From the NCBI RefSeq assembly GCF_000959725.1, contig NZ_CP009322.1, forward strand, positions 3,844,001 to 3,908,000: a stretch of 64,000 nucleotides of DNA. Reading direction: 5' to 3'. A program made the translations under genes and the position numbers. The stretch comes from Burkholderia gladioli. Lineage in GTDB: Bacteria; Pseudomonadota; Gammaproteobacteria; Burkholderiales; Burkholderiaceae. Positions 27,973 to 35,992 of this stretch are shown here, one piece after another; position 1 is the stretch's first letter; every line of letters begins with the position of its first letter. Below the pieces are notes generated by a model. The model had not been told where the DNA came from. It made no database searches and worked only from the letters and a program-made list of their open reading frames with translations.

Positions 27973-28008
27973 GTTCGATATTCGATCTTATGTTCGTACA
28001 TAGAACAT
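27973..28008. promoter_or_regulatory. Candidate PcaR/IclR operators over the pcaF transcription start
   Basis: GTTCGATATTCGATC (27973-27987) closely resembles the GTTCGAT-centred site reported for PcaR-type regulators. Directly after it is a 6-bp inverted repeat, ATGTTC (27990-27995) and GAACAT (28003-28008), spacer 7 nt. Both lie just downstream of the promoter, where a bound regulator would block transcription. Confidence 0.6.
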
Positions 28009-28077
28009 CTTCGGAGCCAGGCCGCGAGTTTTCCGGCCTGGCTCCCGTTCCATCCGAACGAAGTTCCGGAGACAACC

Positions 28078-29280
28078 ATGACCGATGCATTCCTCTGCGA
28101 CGCGATCCGTACCCCGATCGGGCGATACGGCGGCTCGCTGTCCAGCGTTCGTGCCGACGATCTCGGCGCCGTGCCGATCAAGGCGCTGATCGAGCGTAAC
28201 CGCGATGTCGACTGGAGCGCGATCGACGACGTGATCTACGGCTGCGCCAACCAGGCCGGCGAAGACAACCGCAACGTCGCGCGCATGTCGGCGCTGCTGG
28301 GCGGCCTGCCGCAATCCGTGCCGGGTTCGACGGTCAATCGCCTGTGCGGTTCCGGGATGGACGCGATCGGCATCGCCGCGCGCGCGATCAAGTCGGGCGA
28401 GGCGGGCCTGATGATCGCGGGCGGCGTGGAGAGCATGAGCCGCGCGCCCTTCGTGATGGGCAAGGCCAGCAGCGCCTTCTCGCGCCAGGCCGAGATCTTC
28501 GACACGACCATCGGCTGGCGCTTCGTCAATCCGCTGATGAAGCAGCAATACGGCGTCGATTCGATGCCGGAGACGGGCGAGAACGTCGCCACCGACTACG
28601 GCGTGAGCCGCGCCGACCAGGATGCCTTCGCGCTGCGCAGCCAGCAGAAGGCGGCGCGCGCGCAGCAGGACGGCTCGCTGGCGCAGGAAATCGTCGCGGT
28701 CACGATCGCGCAGAAGAAGGGCGATCCGCTGGTGATCTCGCGCGACGAGCATCCGCGCGAGACCTCGCTGGAGGCGCTCGCCAAGCTCAAGGGCGTGGTG
28801 CGCCCCGACGGCACGGTGACGGCCGGCAATGCCTCGGGCGTCAACGACGGCGCCTGCGCGCTGCTGGTCGCCAACGAGGAGAACGCCAAGCGCCATGGCC
28901 TGGTGCCGCGCGCGCGCATTCTCGGCATCGCCACCGCGGGCGTCGCGCCGCGCGTGATGGGCATCGGCCCGGCGCCGGCCTCGCAGAAGCTGCTGGCGCG
29001 CCTGGGCATGAGCATCGACCAGTTCGACGTGATCGAGCTGAACGAAGCCTTCGCTTCGCAGGGCCTGGCGGTGCTGCGCATGCTCGGCGTGGCCGACGAC
29101 GATCCCCGCGTCAACCCGAACGGCGGCGCGATCGCGCTGGGCCACCCGCTCGGCGCCTCGGGCGCGCGCCTGGTGACCACCGCGATGTACCAGTTGCATC
29201 GCACCCAGGGCCGTTACGCGCTGTGCACGATGTGCATCGGCGTCGGCCAGGGCATCGCGCTGGCGATCGAGCGCGTCTGA
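28078..29280 (+). CDS. pcaF: 3-oxoadipyl-CoA thiolase
   Basis: A 400-residue thiolase: it cleaves 3-oxoadipyl-CoA with CoA to succinyl-CoA and acetyl-CoA, the last step of the beta-ketoadipate pathway for aromatics. Catalytic Cys90 is in VNRLCGSGMDAIG; the C-terminal NPNGGAIALGHPLGASGAR supplies the His and CTMCIGVGQG the second Cys. Start at 28078 after AGTTCCGGAGAC. The specific assignment rests on the divergent PcaR-like regulator and typical PcaF blocks (YGCANQAGEDNRNVARMSAL). The pcaIJ transferase genes are not in this window. Confidence 0.92.
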   Translation: MTDAFLCDAIRTPIGRYGGSLSSVRADDLGAVPIKALIERNRDVDWSAIDDVIYGCANQAGEDNRNVARMSALLGGLPQSVPGSTVNRLCGSGMDAIGIAARAIKSGEAGLMIAGGVESMSRAPFVMGKASSAFSRQAEIFDTTIGWRFVNPLMKQQYGVDSMPETGENVATDYGVSRADQDAFALRSQQKAARAQQDGSLAQEIVAVTIAQKKGDPLVISRDEHPRETSLEALAKLKGVVRPDGTVTAGNASGVNDGACALLVANEENAKRHGLVPRARILGIATAGVAPRVMGIGPAPASQKLLARLGMSIDQFDVIELNEAFASQGLAVLRMLGVADDDPRVNPNGGAIALGHPLGASGARLVTTAMYQLHRTQGRYALCTMCIGVGQGIALAIERV

Positions 29281-29303
29281 GTCGCGCGAAGCCGATCCCG
29301 CCG

Positions 29304-29346
29304 AACGGCGGAACGCCCGGGGCATCCGGCGTTCCGCCGTTTTTTC
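29304..29346 (+). terminator. Rho-independent terminator of pcaF
   Basis: A perfect 13-bp stem (ACGGCGGAACGCC, 29305-29317, complement at 29328-29340) is followed by TTTTTT. The T-run reaches into the stop codon of the convergent acetyltransferase gene. Confidence 0.92.
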
Positions 29347-29917
29347 AGGTGCGAGGCGAGAGCGCCGGCCCCTCCAGATGAAGATCTTCCGGTTCGAGCG
29401 CGTACAGCGCCGGATCGGGCGAGGCGCTGGGCGTGAAGCCCAGCCGCAGGTAGAAATCGATGGTGCCTTGCGAGGGCGTGGCCGACACATAGAGCCGCGC
29501 CGCGCCCATCGCGAGCGCCTGCGCGGCGGCCTCGCGATAGAGCTGCTCGCCCAGCCCGCAGCCGCGCCAGTCGTGGCTCACATGCAGGAACTTCAGTTGC
29601 CGCAGCTCGCCGTTCGCGCCAATCGGCCGGCTGTCGACGATCACCGCCGCGACCAGCCGCGCGCCGTCGAAGCTGCCCAGGCACCAGCCGCCGCGATCGT
29701 GGCAGTCGAGCAGGAGCGGCGTGTAGTGCTCGGCCTCGCCTTCAGGCCAGCCTTCGACATCGTGGAATTCCGGCACGCGCTGCAGCGCGCCGTCGCGCAG
29801 CACGTACATGTGGTGGATGATTTCGCGCCGGTCGATGGTCCAGACCAAGGGCAGCTCGTCGCGCGTCAGCACGCGCCCGGCCAGCGCGTCGCGCTCGGCG
29901 CGGCTTCGGCGGTTCAC
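29345..29917 (-). CDS. GNAT-family N-acetyltransferase
   Basis: A 190-residue acetyl-CoA-dependent acetyltransferase. The N-terminal part (REIIHHMYVLRDGALQRVPE) is conserved in this uncharacterised branch. The GNAT acetyl-CoA loop is DWRGCGLGEQLYREAAAQAL and the C-terminal beta-bulge strand GTIDFYLRLGFTP. The start is GTG at 29917, overlapping the TGA of the upstream methyltransferase by 4 nt (GTGA), so translation is coupled. Acceptor substrate unknown; small molecules or amines are likely. Confidence 0.85.
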   Translation of the reverse strand: MNRRSRAERDALAGRVLTRDELPLVWTIDRREIIHHMYVLRDGALQRVPEFHDVEGWPEGEAEHYTPLLLDCHDRGGWCLGSFDGARLVAAVIVDSRPIGANGELRQLKFLHVSHDWRGCGLGEQLYREAAAQALAMGAARLYVSATPSQGTIDFYLRLGFTPSASPDPALYALEPEDLHLEGPALSPRT

Positions 29918-30804
29918 GCCGCCGCCCGATGCGCGGCGATCGCGTACATCAGCGGCAGCCGTGGCATGCCGGCGGGCGGCACCATGCGATGCCCGTCCAG
30001 TTCCTCCATGTCGTCGAAGCCCTTCCAGCCGTTCGCGTAGGGATACTCGTCGAGGCTGTCGATCGCGAGCCCGGCCGCGACCAGCGCATTCACCACCTCG
30101 CCGATTCCCCACATGAACTCGTAGCTCGGATGCGGGTTCGCGAAATCGACCACGCCCGGCTGGTCGTGCCGCGCGCCGAGCCCCGTGCCGGAAGCCGCCA
30201 CGTAATCGCCGACGCCGGCCGCCTCCAGGTTCGCCTCGCGCTTGAAATAGTCGTAGCCGGGTTTCCAGTGCGGATCGAAGTACAGCGCGAAGGGATGGAA
30301 TTCGACCATCGCGAAGCGCCCGCCCGGTGCCAGCAGGCCGGCGATGCCCTGGGCCCAGGCGCGCAGGTCCGAGAGCCAGCAGATCGCGCCGTAGGAGATG
30401 AACACGCGCTCGAAGCGCTCGCCGCGCGCGGCGGCCTCGGGCATCCAGTCGAGCACGTCGGCGCGCTCGAAGCGCGCGGGCAGGTTCGCGTCGGCCGACA
30501 GGCGCCGCGCGAAGTCGATCGCCTCGTCCGAGATATCGACGCCGGTCACCTGCGCGCCCAGGCGTGCCAGGCTCAGCGTGTCCTGCCCGGCATTGCATTG
30601 CAGGTGCAGCAGCCGCAAGCCGGCGATTTCACCCAGCAAGTCGAGTTCTTCCGGAAACAGCGTCGAGCCGCCATCGCGGAAAAAGGCCGCCTGGTCGCCT
30701 TTATGGCTGTTATGCGCGACGGTTGCCGTATTCCAGGACAGCCGATTCCGCTCGTGCAGTTCTTTTTTCATGGGAATGATTCTGTGCTTGAAGGGATCGG
30801 TCAC
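29914..30804 (-). CDS. Class I SAM-dependent methyltransferase
   Basis: A 296-residue methyltransferase. SAM-binding motif I is LRLLHLQCNAGQDTLSLARL (a GxxxGxD-like variant, CNAGQDTL), followed by VTGVDISDEAIDFAR and FERADVLDWMPE; the downstream WAQGIAGLLAPGGRF is motif III-like. The substrate cannot be predicted. The GTG start at 30804 has AAGGA 6 nt upstream; an ATG at 30771 (MKKELHERN) is an alternative lacking a ribosome binding site. It heads a two-gene operon with the GNAT gene, suggesting joint modification of one metabolite or peptide. Confidence 0.82.
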   Translation of the reverse strand: MTDPFKHRIIPMKKELHERNRLSWNTATVAHNSHKGDQAAFFRDGGSTLFPEELDLLGEIAGLRLLHLQCNAGQDTLSLARLGAQVTGVDISDEAIDFARRLSADANLPARFERADVLDWMPEAAARGERFERVFISYGAICWLSDLRAWAQGIAGLLAPGGRFAMVEFHPFALYFDPHWKPGYDYFKREANLEAAGVGDYVAASGTGLGARHDQPGVVDFANPHPSYEFMWGIGEVVNALVAAGLAIDSLDEYPYANGWKGFDDMEELDGHRMVPPAGMPRLPLMYAIAAHRAAA

Positions 30805-30852
30805 GCCGCATCCTTGTTATGGTTTTCTCAGGTGCCGCCATCCTCGCATTAT

Positions 30853-30866
30853 TTGATCGAGATCAT
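30853..30866. promoter_or_regulatory. FNR/ANR-like box
   Basis: TTGATCGAGATCAT matches the FNR consensus TTGAT-N4-ATCAA at nine of ten positions. It lies 49 nt upstream of the methyltransferase start on one side and about 200 nt upstream of the PAS-containing chemoreceptor on the other. A perfect 15-nt palindrome CGAATAATTTATTCG (30881-30895) is next to it. Confidence 0.45.
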
Positions 30867-31065
30867 GTGGAGAACAGAATCGAATAATTTATTCGTCTGA
30901 TGGGTAAGGTTTTCCGCCTGGCTGCCGACAAAAAAGAGATGAGCCCGCGGCCGTCGCCGGGCCGCGTCGATCGGCGCGGCGCCCGGCGCGCGGCGCGGGC
31001 CGCCAGGACCAACCGACCCAGAAAGAAGCCGCGGCGCCACGAGCGCCGTGCGCCGGAGCCCGCGA

Positions 31066-32610
31066 ATGCGCAATAACCAGCCGGTCACGCAGCACGAATA
31101 CGAATTTCCCGAAGACTCGACCCTGATGTCGACCACGCGCGCCGACGGCACGATCACCTACGCGAACGCGACCTTCGTGCAGGTCAGCGGTTTCACGCCC
31201 GAGGAGCTGGTGGGTTCGCCGCACAACATCGTGCGTCACCCCGACATGCCGCGCGAGGCCTTCGCCGACATGTGGGCCACCATCCAGGGCGGCGAGCCGT
31301 GGATGGCGCTGGTCAAGAACCGCCGCAAGAACGGCGATCACTACTGGGTGCGCGCCAATGCCGTGCCGCTGATGCGCAACGGCGAGCCGCAGGGCTACAT
31401 GTCGGTGCGCACCAAGGCCACGCCCGAGGACATCGCGGCGGCCGAGGCGCTGTACCGCGACTTCCGCGAGGGCCGCGCGCGCGGCCGGCGCTTCCACAAG
31501 GGCGTGGTGATCCGCGGCGGGATCGGGCGGCTCGGCTCGCTGCTGAAGACCATGTCGGTGCGCACCCGCATGTACCTGCCGATGGCGGCGCTGGTGCCGG
31601 TGGTGACGGGCGGTGCCTGGGCCTCGGGCGTGACGGGCTGGCCGCTGGCCGGCGTGGCGGCCAGCACCGCGGTGGCGGCGGGCCTGATCGTGGCCTGGCT
31701 CGATGCGCAGATCGCGCGGCCGCTGCGCGCGGTGCGCCGGCGCGCGCTACGGGTGGCCACCGGTGAGAGCCGCGACGGCCCGGCCGTCACGCGCGTCGAC
31801 GAGATCGGCATGACCTTGCGCACCATCGACCAGCTCGGGCTGATGTTCCGCTGGCTGGTGGACGACGTCAGCGAGCAGGTGCTGAACGTGCAGCGCGCCA
31901 GCAGCGAGATCGCGCAGGGCAATAACGACCTGAGCGCGCGCACCGAGCAGGCCGCCACGGCGGTCCAGCAGACCGCGTCCTCGATGGCGCAGATGACGGC
32001 CACCGTCTCCAGCAATGCCGCCACCGCCTCGCAGGCGAACCAATTGGCGGTGTCGGCCAGCGACGCGGCCTCGCGCGGCGGCCACGCGGTCGGCGAGATC
32101 GTCGGCACCATGAACGAGATCACCGACAGCTCGCGTCGCATCTCCGACATCATCGGCGTGATCGACGGCATTGCCTTCCAGACCAATATCCTGGCGCTCA
32201 ACGCCGCCGTCGAGGCGGCGCGCGCGGGCGAGCAGGGCCGCGGCTTCGCGGTGGTGGCGGGCGAGGTGCGTGCGCTCGCGCAGCGCAGCGCGAACGCGGC
32301 CAAGGAGATCAAGACCCTGATCGAGAACAGCGTCGAGCGTGTCGCCTCGGGCTCGCGCCGCGTCGACGACGCCGGCCGCACCATGGACGACCTGGTGGTG
32401 CAGGTCAAGCGCGTGGCTGACCTGATCGCCGAGATCAGCTCCTCGACCGCCGAGCAGAGCGTGGGCGTCGAGCAGGTCGACCGCGCCGTGGTCGACCTCG
32501 ACAACATCACCCAGCAGAACGCGGCCCTGGTGGAGCAGAGCGCGGCCGCCTCGGAAAGCCTGCGCCAGCAGGCCACCTCGCTGGTCGACGCGGTCGGCGT
32601 GTTCCGCTGA
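31066..32610 (+). CDS. Aer-like PAS-domain methyl-accepting chemotaxis protein
   Basis: A 514-residue chemoreceptor. The N-terminal PAS domain (about 20-110; [37 protein letters not shown]) has the Aer-type FAD/PAS signature and no periplasmic sensor domain. One or two TM segments lie at about 165-210, then HAMP and a signalling domain with the conserved hairpin tip [20 protein letters not shown] and [18 protein letters not shown]. It likely senses redox state or oxygen through the PAS domain and signals to CheA. The start at 31066 (MRNNQPVT) matches Aer N-termini; a GTG at 31048 is also in frame. Confidence 0.92.
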   Translation: MRNNQPVTQHEYEFPEDSTLMSTTRADGTITYANATFVQVSGFTPEELVGSPHNIVRHPDMPREAFADMWATIQGGEPWMALVKNRRKNGDHYWVRANAVPLMRNGEPQGYMSVRTKATPEDIAAAEALYRDFREGRARGRRFHKGVVIRGGIGRLGSLLKTMSVRTRMYLPMAALVPVVTGGAWASGVTGWPLAGVAASTAVAAGLIVAWLDAQIARPLRAVRRRALRVATGESRDGPAVTRVDEIGMTLRTIDQLGLMFRWLVDDVSEQVLNVQRASSEIAQGNNDLSARTEQAATAVQQTASSMAQMTATVSSNAATASQANQLAVSASDAASRGGHAVGEIVGTMNEITDSSRRISDIIGVIDGIAFQTNILALNAAVEAARAGEQGRGFAVVAGEVRALAQRSANAAKEIKTLIENSVERVASGSRRVDDAGRTMDDLVVQVKRVADLIAEISSSTAEQSVGVEQVDRAVVDLDNITQQNAALVEQSAAASESLRQQATSLVDAVGVFR

Positions 32611-32701
32611 GCGCCTGGGAGCCTCGCGCCCGGCATGCGCGGCCGGGCGCCTCCCTTTCTCGATCGACCGCGCGCATCGAAACGAATCAGGGCGGATCGC
32701 G

Positions 32702-32902
32702 ATGGCGACCTATCGGGACATACAGACTTACGTGAAGGAGCGCTACGGCATCGTCGCGCAAAGCGGCTGGATCGCGCATGTGAAGGAGCTCAACGGCCTG
32801 CCGATCAAGAGCCTGCGCAAGACCACGCGGCTCAAGCAGTGCCCGCAGCAGTGGCGCGGCGCGATCGAGGAGGCGATGCGCCATTTCGGCTGGCTCGGCT
32901 GA
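32702..32902 (+). CDS. Small conserved hypothetical protein
   Basis: A 66-residue basic protein beginning MATYRDIQTYVKERYGIVAQ. It resembles a family of small proteins of Burkholderia and pseudomonads (pattern ...YGF/I...CWIAHVKE...), often labelled hypothetical or RNA-methyltransferase-associated with no function shown. The helix-rich, Lys/Arg-rich sequence suggests nucleic-acid binding (inference). It has no signal peptide. A strong terminator follows 30 nt later. Confidence 0.7.
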   Translation: MATYRDIQTYVKERYGIVAQSGWIAHVKELNGLPIKSLRKTTRLKQCPQQWRGAIEEAMRHFGWLG

Positions 32903-32932
32903 GCCGATTCGAGGCGGCGCGCGCCCATGAAA

Positions 32933-32970
32933 AAACGCCTTCGCGGCGGCTGCCGCGAAGGCGTTTCGTC
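32933..32970. terminator. Strong terminator between convergent genes
   Basis: A perfect 15-bp stem, AAACGCCTTCGCGGC (32933-32947) and its complement (32952-32966), has a GGCT loop. On the plus strand GTTTCGTC follows; on the minus strand it ends in GTTTTTTC, so it can serve both convergent transcripts. Confidence 0.9.
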
Positions 32971-33011
32971 GTCCGGAGCACGACGGGCCCGTGCTCGGGC
33001 CCGGCCGTGCC

Positions 33012-34478
33012 TCACACCGCGAGACACAGATACTTGATCACCACGTAGTCGTCGATGCCGTAGTGCGAGCCCTCGCGGCCGAGGCCCGATTGCTTGACGC
33101 CGCCGAACGGCGCCACCTCGTTCGAGATCAGGCCGGTGTTGATGCCGACCATGCCGTATTCGAGCGCCTCGGCGACGCGCCAGACGCGGCCGATGTCGCG
33201 GCTGTAGAAGTAGGCGGCCAGGCCGAACTCGGTGTCGTTCGCGAAGCCGATCACTTCCTCGTCGGAGGCGAAGCGGAACAGCGGCGCGAGCGGGCCGAAG
33301 GTTTCCTCCTTCGCGACCTTCATGTCGGGCGTCACGCCCGTCAGCACGGTCGGCTCGAAGAAGCCGTGCCCGAGCGCGTGGCGCTTGCCGCCCGTGGCGA
33401 TGCTGGCGCCCTTGGCGAGCGCGTCCTCGATATGCGCCTCGACCTTCAGCACGGCCGCCTCGTTGATCAGCGGGCCCTGCATCACGCCGGCCTCGGTGCC
33501 GCGTCCCACCTTGAGCTTCTCGACCGCGGCCGCGAGCTTGGCGGCGAACGCGTCATAGACCTTGTCGTGCACGTAGAACCGATTGGTGCACACGCAGGTC
33601 TGGCCGCTGTTGCGGTACTTCGAGGCGATCGCGCCCTCTACGGCCGCATCGAGATCGGCATCGTCGAACACGATGAAGGGCGCGTTGCCGCCCAGTTCGA
33701 GCGAGACCTTCTTGACGGTCGGCGCGCACTGCGCCATCAGCAGGCGGCCCACCGGCGTCGAGCCGGTGAACGAGAGCTTGCGCACCGTGGCGTTGCCGGT
33801 CAGCTCGCCGCCGATCGCCTTCGGGTCGCCGGTGACCACGCTGAACACGCCGGCCGGCACGCCCGCGCGCTCGGCCAGCACGGCCAGCGCGAGCGCCGAG
33901 AACGGCGTGGCCTCGGCCGGCTTGACCACGATCGGGCAGCCCGCCGCCAGCGCCGGGCCGACCTTGCGGGTGATCATCGCGGCCGGGAAATTCCACGGCG
34001 TGATCGCGGCGCAGACGCCCACCGGCTCCTTGGTGACGACGATGCGCTTGTCGCCGGCCGGGGTCGGGATGGTGTCGCCATAGACGCGCTTGCCTTCCTC
34101 GGCGAACCACTCGATGAAGGAGGCGGCGTAGAGGATCTCGCCGCGGGCCTCGGCCAGCGGCTTGCCCTGCTCGGTGGTGAGGATCAGCGCGAGATCGTCG
34201 GCGTGCGCGAGCATCAGCTCGTACCACTTGCGCAGGATGGCGGCGCGCTCCTTGGCGGTGCGGCGGCGCCAGGCCGGCCAGGCGGCGTTGGCCGCCTCGA
34301 TGGCGCGGCGCGTCTCGGCCGCGCCGGCCAGCGGCACGCTGCCGAGCAGTTCGCCGTTGGCGGGGTTGCGGACTTCGAAGCTGGCGCCATTGGCGGCGCC
34401 TTGCCATTCGCCGGCCAGGTAGATCTGCTGGCGGAACAGCGAGGGATCCTTCAGTGCTGCGGTGAATTCGGTGCTCAT
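33012..34478 (-). CDS. gabD: NAD(P)-dependent succinate-semialdehyde dehydrogenase
   Basis: A 488-residue aldehyde dehydrogenase oxidising succinic semialdehyde to succinate, the second step of GABA catabolism. Full GabD length. Catalytic residues: Cys295 (NSGQTCVCTNR, with the neighbouring Cys297 typical of redox-sensitive GabD) and Glu261 (LELGGNAPF). The NAD(P) region is ITPWNFPAAMITRKVGPALAAG. It lies downstream of gabT on the same strand with a 95-nt spacer containing a hairpin. Confidence 0.94.
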   Translation of the reverse strand: MSTEFTAALKDPSLFRQQIYLAGEWQGAANGASFEVRNPANGELLGSVPLAGAAETRRAIEAANAAWPAWRRRTAKERAAILRKWYELMLAHADDLALILTTEQGKPLAEARGEILYAASFIEWFAEEGKRVYGDTIPTPAGDKRIVVTKEPVGVCAAITPWNFPAAMITRKVGPALAAGCPIVVKPAEATPFSALALAVLAERAGVPAGVFSVVTGDPKAIGGELTGNATVRKLSFTGSTPVGRLLMAQCAPTVKKVSLELGGNAPFIVFDDADLDAAVEGAIASKYRNSGQTCVCTNRFYVHDKVYDAFAAKLAAAVEKLKVGRGTEAGVMQGPLINEAAVLKVEAHIEDALAKGASIATGGKRHALGHGFFEPTVLTGVTPDMKVAKEETFGPLAPLFRFASDEEVIGFANDTEFGLAAYFYSRDIGRVWRVAEALEYGMVGINTGLISNEVAPFGGVKQSGLGREGSHYGIDDYVVIKYLCLAV

Positions 34479-34523
34479 GCCTTGCCTCTGGATGCGGATG
34501 CCGTTGCGATGCGGTGAACGTGA

Positions 34524-34553
34524 CAAGCCGCGTTCACGGCGGAACGCGGCTTG
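34524..34553 (-). promoter_or_regulatory. Intercistronic hairpin between gabT and gabD
   Basis: A perfect 12-bp stem CAAGCCGCGTTC / GAACGCGGCTTG closes a 6-nt loop in the gabT-gabD gap. It lacks a T-run, so RNA stabilisation or partial attenuation is likelier than full termination. Confidence 0.5.
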
Positions 34554-34573
34554 GCGGGCGATGCCGGTGGACC

Positions 34574-35857
34574 TCAGGCGGCGACGCCGACGGTTTCCTT
34601 CAGCACTTCCTCCAGGATGCCGAGCGCCTCGTCGAACACGGCGTCCTGGATCGTCAGCGGGAACAGGAAGCGCACCACGTTCGAGTACACGCCGCACACC
34701 AGCAGCAACAGCCCGCGCTCGAGCGCGCGCGCCTGCACGCGCTTGGTGAAATCGGCATCGGGCTCCTGCGTGCCGGCCTTGAAGAACTCGACCGCCACCA
34801 TCGCGCCCGGGCCGCGCACGTCGACGATCTGCGGCACCTCCGATTGCAGCGCCGAGAGCTTCGCCTTCAGCTTGTCGCCGAGCGCGGTGGCGCGCGCTTC
34901 CAGCTTTTCCTCGTCGATGATGTCGAGCACCGCGTGGGCCGCGGCCACCGCCAGCGGGTTGCCCGCGTAGGTGCCGCCCAGGCCGCCGGGCGCGGCCGCG
35001 TCCATCACGTCGGCGCGGCCGACCACGCCCGACAGCGGCATGCCGCCGGCCAGGCTCTTGGCCATGGTGGTGAGGTCCGGCAGCACGTCGTAGTGCTGCA
35101 TCGCGAACAGCTTGCCGGTGCGCGCGAAGCCGGTCTGCACTTCGTCGGCGATCAGCACGATGCCGTGTTCGTCGCAGATCTTGCGCAGGCCGCGCACGAA
35201 ATCGGCCGGCGCCGCGTAGAAGCCGCCTTCGCCCTGCACCGGTTCGAAGATGATCGCGGCGACGCGCTTCGGATCGATGTCGGCCTTGAACAGCATGTCG
35301 ATCGCCTTCAGCGAGTCGGCCACGCTGATGCCGTGCAGCGCGTTCGGATAGGGGGCGTGGAACACGTCGCCCGGGAACGGGCCGAAGTTCAGCTTGTAGG
35401 GCGCGACCTTGCCGGTCAGCGCCATGCCCATCATGGTGCGGCCATGGAAGCCGCCGGCGAAGGCGATCACGCCCGGCCGGCCGGTGAAGGCGCGCGCCAT
35501 CTTGACGGCGTTCTCGACGGCCTCGGCGCCGGTGGTGAAGAAGGCCGCCTTCTTGGCCTGGCTGCCCGGCGCGCGGGCGATGATCTTCTCGGCCAGCTCG
35601 ACGTAGGACGCGTAGGGGACGATCTGGTAGGCGGTATGCGTGAAGCACTCGAGCTGCTCGGCGATCGCCTTGACCAGCTTCGGATGACGGTGGCCGGTGT
35701 TCATCACGGCGATGCCGGCGGCGAAGTCGATGAAGCGGCGGCCCTCGACGTCCCACAGTTCGGCGTTCTCGGCGCGCGCGGCGTAGAAATCGCACATCAC
35801 GCCAACGCCACGCGGCGTGGCGGCGTTCTTGCGGGCTTGCAGGTCGGCATTCTTCAC
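34574..35857 (-). CDS. gabT: 4-aminobutyrate--2-oxoglutarate aminotransferase
   Basis: A 427-residue class III PLP aminotransferase of normal GabT length. It transfers the amino group of GABA to 2-oxoglutarate, giving succinic semialdehyde, which GabD from the next gene oxidises. Motifs: FTTGAEAVENAVKMARAFTG, IIFEPVQGEGGFY, LIADEVQTGFARTGKLFAM and the PLP lysine Lys267 (TTMAKSLAGGMPLSG). It is divergent from the MocR/GabR-type regulator with a 135-nt spacer that carries a 21-bp palindrome. Confidence 0.95.
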   Translation of the reverse strand: MKNADLQARKNAATPRGVGVMCDFYAARAENAELWDVEGRRFIDFAAGIAVMNTGHRHPKLVKAIAEQLECFTHTAYQIVPYASYVELAEKIIARAPGSQAKKAAFFTTGAEAVENAVKMARAFTGRPGVIAFAGGFHGRTMMGMALTGKVAPYKLNFGPFPGDVFHAPYPNALHGISVADSLKAIDMLFKADIDPKRVAAIIFEPVQGEGGFYAAPADFVRGLRKICDEHGIVLIADEVQTGFARTGKLFAMQHYDVLPDLTTMAKSLAGGMPLSGVVGRADVMDAAAPGGLGGTYAGNPLAVAAAHAVLDIIDEEKLEARATALGDKLKAKLSALQSEVPQIVDVRGPGAMVAVEFFKAGTQEPDADFTKRVQARALERGLLLLVCGVYSNVVRFLFPLTIQDAVFDEALGILEEVLKETVGVAA

Positions 35858-35933
35858 GGGGATCTCCTTCCAGTCGGTCGATTCGGTTCGGTCAAGCGAT
35901 GAGGGCCGCGGGAGCGCGGCCGATGGAGACGAC

Positions 35934-35966
35934 TATAATCAGATTTGGCTCTGAAAATCAGAGCCA
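35934..35966. promoter_or_regulatory. gabT/gabR control region: -10 box and 21-bp palindrome
   Basis: A perfect TATAAT (35934-35939, plus strand) lies 6 nt before the palindrome TGGCTCTGA-AAA-TCAGAGCCA (35946-35966), so the regulator gene would start transcription inside it. On the minus strand TGATTT and TATAGT, 17 nt apart, could be the gabTD promoter overlapping the same element. One bound dimer could thus set both directions. Confidence 0.65.
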
Positions 35967-35992
35967 TTCCTGTAAATATCTAGGAGCCAATT

